From Telmatactis stephensoni (Eukaryota > Cnidaria > Anthozoa > Actiniaria > Isophelliidae): 64,000 nucleotides of DNA. Within the stretch, counting starts at the first letter, position 1. The number at the start of each line of letters is the position of its first letter. The notes beneath the pieces were generated by a model. It searched no databases and was not told the origin of the DNA. It was given only the letters and a program-made list of their open reading frames with translations. Both the position numbers and the translations under genes were made by a program. Below are positions 42,590 through 52,899 of this stretch, one piece after another. The stretch is from positions 1-64,000 of the forward strand of contig JALIZF010001025.1 of the NCBI GenBank assembly GCA_029948255.1, given 5' to 3'.

Positions 42590-42700
42590 GGATTATTTAA
42601 ATTGGGTCTGTTTCAGGTGAGGGATCTCAAAAAAGCAATAATTTCCTGGGTCATAATAATATTACAATCCCCTATTTCCAAACCACATCTAAAATCCTAA
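42590..42700 (+). repeat. Direct repeat, copy 1
   Basis: ATTTAAATTGGGTCTGTTTC and the following about 100 bp recur at 43285-43394 in the same orientation with a few changes. Confidence 0.75.
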
Positions 42701-42762
42701 TAACTTTGTTATTACTTTTCATAAAAACATTGTATTCAGGGAAATGAATGATTAGCATAGGA

Positions 42763-42920
42763 AATCGCACGATCTTGAGTACAATTCGGAATTAATAGGC
42801 ACGAGTAATGTTTTGAAAGTTCTCAAAATAGGACGAGCCTTTAGGCGAGTCCTATTTGAGAGTTTTCAAAACATTACGAGTAACTATTAACTCTGAATTG
42901 TACATGAAGATCGTGCGATT
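42763..42920. mobile_element. Foldback element
   Basis: The left arm from TCGCACGATCTTGAGTACAA pairs with the right arm ending GTACATGAAGATCGTGCGA. Arms of about 70 bp surround a short loop near AGCCTTTAGGC. Confidence 0.75.
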
Positions 42921-42927
42921 TTTTATT

Positions 42928-43073
42928 TATAATACACCATACAAAATTTCAATTAACAATTGTCGTTGCCATAGCGACTTAATAGGTACTCTGCAGAGTA
43001 CAATTAACGATCTAATTGTACTCCTCTCGTCCAATCAGAATCGAGTAATTTTGTATAGTGTATTATAAGAGCA
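42928..43073. mobile_element. MITE with TTATAATACAC inverted ends
   Basis: Starts TTATAATACACCATACAAAA and ends with the reverse complement (TTTTGTATAGTGTATTATAA), about 145 bp in all, directly beside the preceding foldback. Confidence 0.7.
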
Positions 43074-43284
43074 AAAATATTTCATAAAATGTCATTTTTG
43101 CATCTTATTTGTGAATATTTCCAACTGTCGTCATAATTTGCTTTTTTGAGATAACGAACAGGGTGTGGTCAATGATGAAAAAAATGCCATATTCTGTATC
43201 AGAGTAACCATTGCATACATTATTATATACATTATTATTATATACATTATTATTATTATTATTATTATTATTATACATGCATGC

Positions 43285-43394
43285 ATTATTTAAATTGGGT
43301 CTGTTTCAGGTGAGATCTCTCAAAAAAGCAATAATTTCCTGGGTCATAATAATATTGCAATCCCCTATTTCTCACCACACTTAAAATCCTAATT
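43285..43394 (+). repeat. Direct repeat, copy 2
   Basis: Partner of 42590-42700. The two copies bracket two MITEs. An ATT-rich microsatellite (43220-43273) sits just upstream. Confidence 0.75.
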
Positions 43395-44512
43395 CAAGTG
43401 GAATTGAATTAGTTTTGATTGCTTAACTCAAGCTCAAATTATAGATAGAAGAAGGCAATAAAACCTGAACCGTGTCAAATGAATAAGAAAAAGAATAATA
43501 TGAATGCAAAATGAATAAAATATAAAATAAGATAAATGCAAATATGAGTAAAATATATTCCCAAAAATATTGAAGGAAAATGTATAAAATAGTGTTGTGT
43601 AACACCATTGTAAAGATCATGTTGGCATCTTTACTAAACTGAAAGTTAACAGATCTAAAGTTAAAGCAAAAATAAAGCAGTTTTGGCTCTAAAAGATGGT
43701 GCAAAAATATTTGGGATAACTATTAACAACTATTTTTTTAAAGACAAACCCTAAGGAGGCCTTATGGTGGCCTTACAGTAAGTCATGTTAACTCTGGCCC
43801 TAACACCACAACACATGAAAAATGACATTGCTAGCGTGCATTCATTGGCACATCAACCAACGTTCATGATGTAGTAAATAATAATATTTGGTCACCATAG
43901 CAACAAGGTTAAAAAGGTAAACCTCTTTTTTTCGATATTGGGCCTGCTGTATCTCGGAATCTAAAAATATCTTGTGATAACAATGTGGGCAAGACTTGTA
44001 GCCCAAACAACAATCTACAAGATTCTGCTAGTATGTTTCCCATAATTATTATAATCCATTAGCAAAAATCTATCAAACTTGTTAGATCATAAAAGTTTGG
44101 CCTTAATTTATACCACTAAGATTTCATTTAAAGTACTAGGTTTTCAAATCACAATTTCAGCTTTTTCCACAGAGATTTTACAATTATGAGGGCATTGTCA
44201 TGTTGCCATGACAACCAGGAGATAACACCCTAACTCAATAACCAAAACTGTTAGCTGATCCTACTTACAGTATGTTTTACATCACATCAAGACCTATAAA
44301 ACAATACCACTTTTGAGGTCATGTGACTTTTGGTTGCCATGATAACAAAAATAATCTTTAATACAATAAAAAATTCGTCAAAAATCGACGTTCTCGATTT
44401 TGTTCTTGATACTTACACTACCAATTAACTGTGGCAAGCACTTTAATTGGTAAAGAAATGTTTGGTGTACATGCATTTGCCCCTTTAAAATTACAAACCT
44501 TAGTCTGCGACT
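43395..44512. other. Non-coding stretch, nothing recognised
   Basis: AT-rich sequence without a supported ORF or exon. Confidence 0.45.
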
Positions 44513-44655
44513 GGGGTTACGAATATTATTGAAAATAAAATACTGAGACCTGTGCAAGTTTAAGTTTATTACAGATCTTGACGAGTACTTTCCAATGATG
44601 TGCCTTACATTGCCATCCGACTATTGGTTCACCCTAAATTTAAGGTCCACTTAGG
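44513..44655 (+). repeat. 143-bp direct repeat flanking the Penelope block, left copy
   Basis: GGGGTTACGAATATTATTGA to GGTCCACTTAGG is the same as 48444-48586 at every base I compared. Confidence 0.85.
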
Positions 44656-44689
44656 GTTAGGGCTAGAGTCCTTGACGTGAGGACCTGAT

Positions 44690-44810
44690 GTCTGGACCTT
44701 TTTTTACGTAGGGACTTACCTGGGGACCTTTCCTGACGTGAGGACTTACGTGGGGACCTTGCCTGACGTGAGGACTTACGTGGGGACTTTTTCTTTGACG
44801 TGGAGACCTC
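44690..44810. repeat. Short tandem repeat of a GACGTGAGGACTTACGTGG unit
   Basis: About four imperfect copies of a roughly 32-bp unit with GACGTGAGGAC and ACGTGGGGACC lie between the left 143-bp repeat and the Penelope 3' end. Confidence 0.7.
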
Positions 44811-44917
44811 TTCATATATTTCTATATATTTATATAGTATGACAAAGAAGATATGTTAAATAAAATGGCACTGCCTTCACATTCTACATTCGCCGTTTTC
44901 AAAAAAGCTGGTTAATT

Positions 44918-46072
44918 TTAAGTGGAAGGTAATTTAGCTCTAACCAAAAGGTCTTTTAGAGACTTGTCCTTCCTGTAAGACACCGTAGGAGGATCTGGAT
45001 AAATCCTTTTCAGGTTTTCAGTTCGAGATAACAAATGCCAGTGCTTAGTGAGAATTTTCTTTAGATTATGTGTAGCCGGGTTAAAAGTAGTGACAAAAGG
45101 TAAAATCTGTTTTGATGTTCTGCCTTTGTTTTCCAATGCTGATTGTCTTGCGGAGAACTCAACAGTAGATAGAATATTAATGACTAAATCCTTTGGATAG
45201 CCTCGTTCCAAAAGTCGAGATTGAAAATCTCTTTTGTGGTCTTCAAAGGATTCTCTATCTGAGTTGGTTCTAAGAAGACGTAAAGTTTCTCCTTTAATAA
45301 AACCCTTTTTAACATTAAAAGGATGTGCTGAGGAGAAATGAGTGTATTGGAATGTTTCCGTAGGTTTGAAGTGTGTTTCAACGTCGAGTATGTTGGAGTC
45401 ACTGAACCGTGTTCCTTTATACACCTTGGTGTCTAAAAATATAACTCCTTCCGATGACAGTTCGCTAGTGAACTTTATTGTTGTATGGAAAGAGTTTGCA
45501 AACTCAACAAAATTGTTGATTTCTGCTTCAGAAATAGTCCATACTGTAAAGATGTCATCAATAAAACGTCTCCAGATCAAAGGTTTTAACGGGCTAGCTC
45601 TTAGTAGCTGTTTTTCTATGTGTGCCATGAAAATGATAGAAAAAGCTACGGCCATTTTAGTGCCCATTGCTATACCGTGTGTCTGCAAATAGTGTTTGCC
45701 ATTGAATTTAAAAGAGTTTTCACTTAGAATAAGCCGCATAAGTTCCTCCAGATCTGAAGTCGGTATCGGCAGGTTGTTGCTGTAAAACTCTTTGTAATGT
45801 TGACAAATAACACTGATACCTTCGTTTTGAGGTATATTAGTGTACAACGAGCAGACATCTAGAGTGGCAAGTATAGCTGTGTCTGGTATGGGAGTTCTTT
45901 CGACGAAATTAATAAAGTCTGTGGTGTCTTTAATGTAAGACTCTTGTATTTTCGCAATCGGTTGTAAAAGTGTGTCTACAAAACAAGAAATTCGTTCCGT
46001 AGGACCACTGCTACCAGATACTATAGGTCTGCCAACTGGTAATTTTGTTAAATAAAATGGCACTGCCTTCAC
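44918..46072 (-). CDS. Penelope RT, 3' tandem copy (384 aa, N-truncated)
   Basis: RT blocks: KLPVGRPIVSGSSGPTERIS (10-29), the first Asp in TLDVCSLYTNIP (D72), HGIAMGTKMAVAFS (132-145), catalytic RRFIDDIF (168-175), and GVIFLDTKVYKG. The start codon is created where the preceding unit's 3' end meets the truncated RT, so the first residues MKAVPFYLT are junction-derived. The C-terminus stops at RAKLPST; the next frame has a short NGECRM-RQCHFI-like remnant of the usual linker, then nothing. The RT core looks intact, but N-terminal and endonuclease parts are absent. Confidence 0.75.
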   Translation of the reverse strand: MKAVPFYLTKLPVGRPIVSGSSGPTERISCFVDTLLQPIAKIQESYIKDTTDFINFVERTPIPDTAILATLDVCSLYTNIPQNEGISVICQHYKEFYSNNLPIPTSDLEELMRLILSENSFKFNGKHYLQTHGIAMGTKMAVAFSIIFMAHIEKQLLRASPLKPLIWRRFIDDIFTVWTISEAEINNFVEFANSFHTTIKFTSELSSEGVIFLDTKVYKGTRFSDSNILDVETHFKPTETFQYTHFSSAHPFNVKKGFIKGETLRLLRTNSDRESFEDHKRDFQSRLLERGYPKDLVINILSTVEFSARQSALENKGRTSKQILPFVTTFNPATHNLKKILTKHWHLLSRTENLKRIYPDPPTVSYRKDKSLKDLLVRAKLPST

Positions 46073-46109
46073 ATTCTACATTCGCCGTTTTCAAAAAAGC
46101 TGGTTAATT

Positions 46110-47039
46110 TTAAGTGGAAGGTAATTTAGCTCTAACCAAAAGGTCTTTTAGAGACTTGTCCTTCCTGTAAGACACCGTAGGAGGATCTGGATAAATCCTT
46201 TTCAGGTTTTCAGTTCGAGATAACAAATGCCAGTGCTTAGTGAGAATTTTCTTTAGATTAGGTGTAGCCGGGTTAAAAGTAGTGACAAAAGGTAAAATCT
46301 GTTTTGATGTTCTGCCTTTGTTTTCCAATGCTGATTGTCTTGCGGAGAACTCAACAGTAGATAGAATATTAATGACTAAATCCTTTGGATAGCCTCGTTC
46401 CAAAAGTCGAGATTGAAAATCTCTTTTGCGGGCTTCAAAGGATTCTCTATCTGAGTTGGTTCTAAGAAGACGTAAAGTTTCTCCTTTAATAAAACCCTTT
46501 TTAACATTAAAAGGATGTGCTGAGGAGAAATGAGTGTATTGGAATGTTTCCGTAGGTTTGAAGTGTGTTTCAACATCGAGTATGTTGGAGTCACTGAACC
46601 GTGTTCCTTTATACACCTTGGTGTCTAAAAATATAACTCCTTCCGATGACAGTTCGCTAGTGAACTTTATTGTTGTATGGAAAGAGTTTGCAAACTCAAC
46701 AAAATTGTTGATTTCTGCTTCAGAAATAGTCCATACTGTAAAGATGTCATCAATAAAACGTCTCCAGATCAAAGGTTTTAACGGGCTAGCTCTTAGTAGC
46801 TGTTTTTCTATGTGTGCCATGAAAATGATAGAAAAAGCTACGGCCATTTTAGTGCCCATTGCTATACCGTGTGTCTGCAAATAGTGTTTGCCATTGAATT
46901 TAAAAGAGTTTTCACTTAGAATAAGCCGCATAAGTTCCTCCAGATCTGAAGTCGGTATCGGCAGGTTGTTGCTGTAAAACTCTCCGTAATGTTGACAAAT
47001 AACACTGATACCTTCGTTTTGAGGTATATTAGTGTACAA
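46110..47039 (-). pseudogene. Penelope RT, 5' tandem copy with internal deletion
   Basis: Nearly identical to the 3' copy (for example YGEFYSN for YKEFYSN, EARKRDF for EDHKRDF), with the same RRFIDDIF. The segment of about 65 residues before TLDVCSLY, including GRPIVSG, is deleted. At 47057 the sequence jumps from the N-terminal domain (VKRVVNR) directly to CTCTAGATGTCTGC. Confidence 0.75.
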
Positions 47040-47050
47040 CGAGCAGACAT

Positions 47051-48321
47051 CTAGAGTCGATTAACAACTCTTTTTACTTTAGCGGTCGTTTCGCATACGA
47101 TCGGTTCTGGGAGAGGTTTATAGTTTTTCTCCTCGGAGACAAGTGCCAAACCTTCGTTAACTTTATCGATTGTATTTAATATGACAGTAGTGGTTCCTTT
47201 GTCAGCTTTTTTGAGGTTAATCTCTTTATTATGAGAGAGTTCTTTTAGGGCTCGCCTTTCGTTAGGATTGAGATTGTCCTGTTGTTTATGATGAACAATT
47301 TCGGACAATTCAGTCTTAGTAAGTTCCAGATATGTCTCAAGTGCCACCGAGGGTTGAGGTGATGGCTGCCACTTTGACTTAACGTGGAACGGATGTGGCT
47401 TAGTTTTTTTCGAGTCTGTGAAAATATATTTCAAACGCATCTGACGAGCAAATTTATTGAAATCTCTAATGAGAGGCACATTAGAAGCTGGCTTTGGAGG
47501 AGTTGGTATGAACTTAAGGCCTTTAGATAGCAGAGCGGCTTCGCTGTTCGTAAGGACTTTGCCTGAAAGATTCTTAATAAATCTCTCATTATGAGCCCTA
47601 GTTTTTGCTATACGATATTTGTTCATAATATAACGCCTTTTAGAGCGAGATTGCGTTTGCGTAGTTCTTACGCGCTGAGAGTCATTAAACGAGACATTTG
47701 AATAGTTTACAACTCGATTTTTATTTTCACTTTGGGAAAAAGCTTTACAGTTGTTAATGATTGTCTCTAGTTCTTTGACTTTATTTCTTAAGTCATTAAT
47801 TTCGTTTTTCTCAGATTTCTTAGCAAATTGTCTCTTTTTTGTCCTATGTATTGCATTGTTCGTTGCTGCTATTAATCTCTTCTTTTGGTCTGGGTCGTTG
47901 TTCAACGATGTTTTCAACGATGCTATGGCTTCGTTGTCTGCGTTGATGTTTTTCTGGTGTTGTTTGACCATGAGTTTCAGTAGATTTTGTTCAGCAACTT
48001 CGCAAATGTGGCGGACTTCAGCAGTGAACGTAGAGTCTGGTCTGATGTGGGGCTTTGGCTGGTACTGTAGACCAACTGGACAGCTACTTTTGCTGATAAA
48101 TTTGTTGAGAACCAATGTGGACTTTTTACTTTTGGCAACTCTTGATTCAAGGCTTGCGATACGGTTCCTTGTGTGGTTGGAGCTCTCTGGCGCTTGGGAG
48201 CTGGTTGATGGGACGGAATCTCGTCATCGCTGCTCTCTAGATCTCTCTTGAGTGGAGACAGTAGTGTTGGCTGGCTGTCCGTCATTTCGAGGAGCATGGC
48301 AACCGTGTCGTCAGTGTTCAT
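47051..48321 (-). pseudogene. Penelope N-terminal domain, one frameshift
   Basis: ATG at 48321 begins MNTDDTVAMLLEMTDSQP. Near 48190 a one-base change shifts to SLESRVAKSKKSTLVLNKFI, and the frame runs to 47051. It contains a helical stretch with KNEINDLRNKVKELETIINN, a basic segment RSKRRYIMNKYRIAKTRA and the Penelope-typical LSHNKEINLKKADKGTTTVI block upstream of the RT. It ends VVNRL at the deletion junction. Confidence 0.65.
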
Positions 48322-48350
48322 AGTTCTGAAGAGAACTGTTTTAAGCAATC

Positions 48351-48398
48351 AGCAATACCGGTTTCAGATAAGTAATGACGTATCCTTCTTCAGTTGCT
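48351..48398 (-). ncRNA. Candidate minimal hammerhead ribozyme
   Basis: On the minus strand: AGCAA, core CTGAAGA, an AGGATA...TATCT stem with one bulge, GAAA, CCGG, TA, then TTGCT. AGCAA and TTGCT form stem I, CTGANGA and GAAA are the invariant core, and the palindromic CCGG would be the very short stem III that lets such ribozymes act as dimers. The usual G-C closing stem II is replaced by A-U. Hammerheads of this minimal kind are known in Penelope-like elements, and this lies at the element's 5' end. Confidence 0.45.
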
Positions 48399-48443
48399 CT
48401 CAGTGTGCTTGGTAACTGTGCTCGAGTGTGAATGCGAGCAAAT

Positions 48444-48586
48444 GGGGTTACGAATATTATTGAAAATAAAATACTGAGACCTGTGCAAGTTTAAGTTTAT
48501 TACAGATCTTGACGAGTACTTTCCAATGATGTGCCTTACATTGCCATCCGACTATTGGTTCACCCTAAATTTAAGGTCCACTTAGG
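48444..48586 (+). repeat. 143-bp direct repeat flanking the Penelope block, right copy
   Basis: Partner of 44513-44655. Confidence 0.85.
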
Positions 48587-48587
48587 C

Positions 48588-48710
48588 TTTACGAATTTTG
48601 AATAAGAGGGTAATAATGTTGTGGTAGAATTCTCACCTTAACAAACAGACACTGTACTGTGGTAGAATTTTACCACAACATTATTACCCTCTTATTCAAA
48701 ATTCGTAAAG
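48588..48710. mobile_element. Foldback MITE, 123 bp
   Basis: CTTTACGAATTTTGAATAAG at the left is repeated in reverse complement at the right. Arms of 47 bp pair with almost no mismatch around a 29-bp loop. Confidence 0.8.
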
Positions 48711-49330
48711 CTACAGTAGTTTATCTTTGTGTGGTTATGTCTTCTATTTCTATTTTCTGCGCACGCTGTTAGCTTGCTCGAGTAAATAGCTTTGTTACCG
48801 TTAATATGGCGAATATAAACATTTTCTCCACCCCTGATGATGAGCACTTAGCCCAAAAGCTTGGATTGAACTATTCTTTAATAAAAGGTTGAATAATCTT
48901 CTTCTGTCAAAATATGAAACCAAGCTACAAGAGAACATTATTTATATAGTGAATAAGCCTTTTATTTACTCAAAACTGTTATAGACATTTTATTTCTTTT
49001 TGTAGTGTTTTGCCTTGTACATGGATTTTATCTTGTCGAGACACTTTTCTCTATAAGTCTGGTTATCTTTCCGCTTATAAATTTCCTTCGCCTTGGCGTT
49101 TGACAAAAAGATCTTTATGATATCCTTCCTCCTGGGCCAATTTTCTCCGTCGTTGAGTATTTTCTTGAAAGACTTTTCCAGTTGTTTCGTATCCTCTACA
49201 GCCCAAACAAACTTTTTGGTTCGTTTGGATGGCTTTGACTGTACCTCATCATCGTGGTCGTTGTCGTCTTCGCTGTCTTCTTCTGTTTCTTGTATTTCCT
49301 TCTTTGTTGGTATCCAGTCACTGTCTTTAA

Positions 49331-50151
49331 GGTAGTTCCGGAGTCTTAGATTTCATCAATGTATTTCCTTTAAAATTCCTCATTTGAAGATAATGAATTA
49401 GGCAAAGTCAAAAACCGAGAAAAAAAGAGGGGGTCACCATATTGGTTTCTGAGCTATAAGATGTCGTAAAAGGTGGTATTTTCAATGGTTTTCTGCGATT
49501 TTTTGCAAAATGTACGCAATCCATATGGTCTGAAGAATGTGAACAAAATTTTTTCCGAGAAACGCCTTAACCGTCTCAAAAGATAGATGTGAGGTTTATC
49601 TAGCAGTTGTAATCGTATGTATTGTTTGATGAGTTGCAAACATGATTAAAAGGGCATTCTAGAATCAAATTCCTACCCAATTACGCGCTCCAAAATCGTG
49701 TACGGACTCCAATCAATGAAGTTGTATTTTTATTTTTTAAATCAAAAAAATGATAAGTACTCTCTTGAATTAAAAGAAAAAAACAGGGGGTCACCGTATT
49801 ATTTCAAGAGTTAGAAAAGCACAAAAGAGAAAACACACCGAAAACAAACACCAAATATCACCCATTTTAGCGATTTTCTCGCCGGCTTTTTTGATCGATA
49901 AATTTAACTAAATTCAGAAGTTTCAGGTTAAATACCTACATTAAATAGTGTACAAGATTTCTTGATTAAAATTTTTCCGATATTTGGATGACAAAATATA
50001 ATTTTTCTCTACTAAAGTTTGAGTTTCTACGTTTTCAATCACTTGCTTACTAGTGCCCAGACTCCCCACGTTAAAAACCAATATTCTTCAATAAAAGTGC
50101 GCCGCTCGGATGCGCGCGTGGGGATGCGCAGTAGCAAGGTCCGGAACTACC
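49331..50151. mobile_element. 821-bp non-autonomous element with TTAA target duplication
   Basis: Ends GGTAGTTCCGGA and TCCGGAACTACC are perfect 12-bp inverted repeats, flanked by TTAA at 49327-49330 and 50152-50155. Removing the element and one TTAA joins the host exon in frame (GDQKEDLK to DSDWIPTKKE). A TTAA target is typical of piggyBac and Kolobok elements. It has no coding capacity. Confidence 0.8.
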
Positions 50152-51339
50152 TTAAGGTCTTCTTTCTGGTCACCCTTCGATGAAAGGTAATGATTGACTA
50201 TTATTTTCGTTGCAATATTTTGCAACATGGCAAAGTTTTTCACTCACCATTAAGGATTGTAATTGTTTAGCCACTTCTGAAGACGATACCTCTTCACTTG
50301 CAGTATTATAGTACAAGTCTGCAGTTCTAAAGTAAGATGAATCATGTCTTAGCAGATGGCTCATAAAAAAATATTTGAGATGAATATTACTTACTTAGGA
50401 TCATGCTTCATCTTTTTGGCTAAACGATCTTTCTGCTCGCGAGTACTTTCCTTGTGCAGCTCAGTTACAATCAAGTGACTTTCTTGGCTGTGTAGCCACA
50501 GTGTTTGGCGAAGGACTCCAGCCACCTATGAAACTGAGAGGAAAGGCCTTTGGACCCTGTGTTATTGACTAGGAATGCTACAGTCTTAACGTTTCGACCA
50601 ACCAAAACTGGCCTGCAAAGAACATTTAAAAATTAAAATGTTGTATAAATCAAAATGTATGGTATTAAGACACCTACCTTACACAATTGATGTATGTTCT
50701 CACAATGAAATCGCTTCCGTTATCCCACTGAAGAAATCCTGGACCAGAAGAGTATGATGTTTTGTGGTGGGGCACGGGGACTGACCAAACGCCATTTGGT
50801 AACAGCTTTGCATTCATTACCTGGCCTACTGTCAATCCATCAATCAGAGATGGCCGTCCGCCATTGCAAGCACTTAGGGTTAGCACAATGAAATTTCTCA
50901 AGTTCACAGCATCGCCAGTTTCGCATCTTGTCTAGAATAGAAACGTAAAATCATGCTTGCAATCAAAATCATTAGACAAATAATGATATGATATGGATTA
51001 CCTTATCCACAGCATAACGTCCATGTAATGATCTCATGATTGCTCAACATTTTATGGCTTCTGTGGAGTCCAGGATCTGCCTCATGTCAGAAAGGGAGAG
51101 CAAATTAGATAACTCATCTGATCTCATGCTGTTTGCTCGCCTGACCACGTATTTCTGAATTGTTGTTCTCCAGCATTCTTGTTTCTTTAGTAGACCTAAA
51201 TATTAACGGTAAAAAAGGACTAAGATCTTTGCATAAAATATTCTTGTATTTAATATATTTACGTTCTTACCTAGCAATTGCTTCTTCTGATCGTCGTTCA
51301 ATGCTCTTTCTTTAGGAAGTGTTGGGTTGTGGGTGTTAT

Positions 51340-51710
51340 AATAATAATATTAATAATAATAACTTTATTTAAGCAGTATAGCCTATGTCACATTAACGTG
51401 ATTTTCAATAGGGTACTGCAAAAAAGAGCCATAAAATAATAATATTAATAAAATGAAGTAAATAAATAAATAAAAATTAAAATCTAAAACCTATCAATTT
51501 AACATATTAAAAAATCTATTTAAAATTATTAAAATCTATTTAAAAAATTATAATGAGACTATTTAAATATATTATGATAAGATTTCTTAAATGTTTTCTC
51601 ATTATTGGAAGATCTCAGTTCAGCAGGCAATTCATTCCAGTCCTTCAGGGCACTATTTAGTGATCCTAAGTAATTTATCTTAACACAATTGGTACTTTTA
51701 GCTGGCTCAT
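51340..51710 (-). mobile_element. LINE 3' fragment
   Basis: On the minus strand the end of a non-LTR RT is recognisable (LKDWNELPAELRSSNNEKTF then KK), followed by an AT-rich 3' region and a tail complementary to the ATAATAATAACTTTATTTAA phrase near 51350. It is 5'-truncated. Confidence 0.55.
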
Positions 51711-52338
51711 CCTTTGACGCGACTGAAAGGGGCCAAGAGGAGGACGCTTCAGATCACGAGACCCAGGCTGAGGAGGAGTATAATACACGTACGAACATTT
51801 TGAATGTTTCTTTTTTACTTATAACCATAGTTGAGCTAAGACTTCCTTTCTAATTTAGGAGCCCGATCAGAGATGAACAAATATGTTAAATCATCTTGCA
51901 ATTTTGCTACTGTTTAAAAGCCTTCACTGAATTCCTGGAAAGCCCAGATGGTGGAGGAAAAAATCCCAAAGATGCCCAACAAAGAACACAGCAGGTCCAC
52001 ACGCTTGCTTTTGCAGTACCCAATACAGCAGGTAATTATTAATGGTGCCCTAGGCATTTCTAGTTCAAACAATGTTACATGTTTTCTGTAATGGGCATCA
52101 GTTTTGATTATTATTTTTTCCTTTTATCTAAAAAGATGTAAATGAGGATCTATACGAACCATGGAAGAACCACCGAAACCTTTGGTCATTCTTTAAACTG
52201 AATCTGGAGAAATACAAGGCCTACGAAGAAGCGGAAAAAGGAGAAAGAGCTGGCATGCCCAGGGGCTATAATCCAGGAAGTCTGAAATCATACTCACTTG
52301 CTTTGGCCAGCTACCTTGACTTCTTAGTCAACACTTAG
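51700..52338 (+). pseudogene. Core-binding domain of a tyrosine recombinase, opposite strand
   Basis: Plus-strand exons read CLKAFTEFLESPDGGGKNPK then QVHTLAFAVPNTA (to donor GTAATT at 52032), and after acceptor AAAAAG at 52135 NEDLYEPWKNHRNLWSFFKL ... GSLKSYSLALASYLDFLVNT and TAG at 52338. The exons join in frame (G plus AT gives Asp). This is the helical N-terminal DNA-binding part of the same recombinase family, and it lies exactly where the surrounding minus-strand gene lacks that domain. Confidence 0.5.
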
Positions 52339-52899
52339 GATCTTACCTGTTTCTTGTTGAATTTGGGTTGAATCATCATCTGCTTCCATTGGAACGTCCA
52401 TCGCTGGAATGTCGTCTTTGCCTTTCATTCTGTCAAGCATTTTATGGTATCTGTTTCAAAAGTATTATCCATTAAATCGATAGAAATTGCAATGTTCAAA
52501 CACAATGCCATTACTTACTGGCTTGGATTGTTTTATTTTGTGAGGCCATGTGTCGACTTGAAATGCGCTATATAGTTCTTGATTACAAAGGGACACCCTT
52601 CAAATGGACAAGGTCTGCAAAAATATAAGGATCATAAATATAATCGAGTTCCTCTGGAATAATGCAGAAAGAAAACCCTTGCCTTAGCTTATTTCCTCCT
52701 TTAGTAGGCTCTTTTTTGCAGAATGTTTCTTTGATCTTTACTTCAGGCCAACCCTCTACGTTTCGTAAGTGGCGCCACAGTTTTTGATACACATTACCAC
52801 AGACGGGACATTTTCCCTCACTCCCTTTCTTTTTTTTCACACAGGCCTTTCCCTTTCCTTCTTCTCCAAGCTTTCCACTTGAGATTCCTTTGCCTTCAT

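Larger units (their letters stand above)
44856..48410 (-). mobile_element. Penelope-like retroelement in partial head-to-tail tandem
   Basis: Two RT copies lie head to tail on the minus strand with a spacing of exactly 1,192 bp (3' copy 44856-46047, 5' copy from 46048). The 5' copy continues into an N-terminal region and a ribozyme-like motif. Partial tandems with a 5'-truncated unit are typical of Penelope elements. Both copies end at the same ATTTTATTTAAC and lack a GIY-YIG endonuclease. Confidence 0.8.

Noticed and set aside
48833..48870. CTGATGATGAG...AAAAGC motif considered as a second hammerhead
   Set aside because: The GAAA core element is replaced and no stem I pairing is visible.
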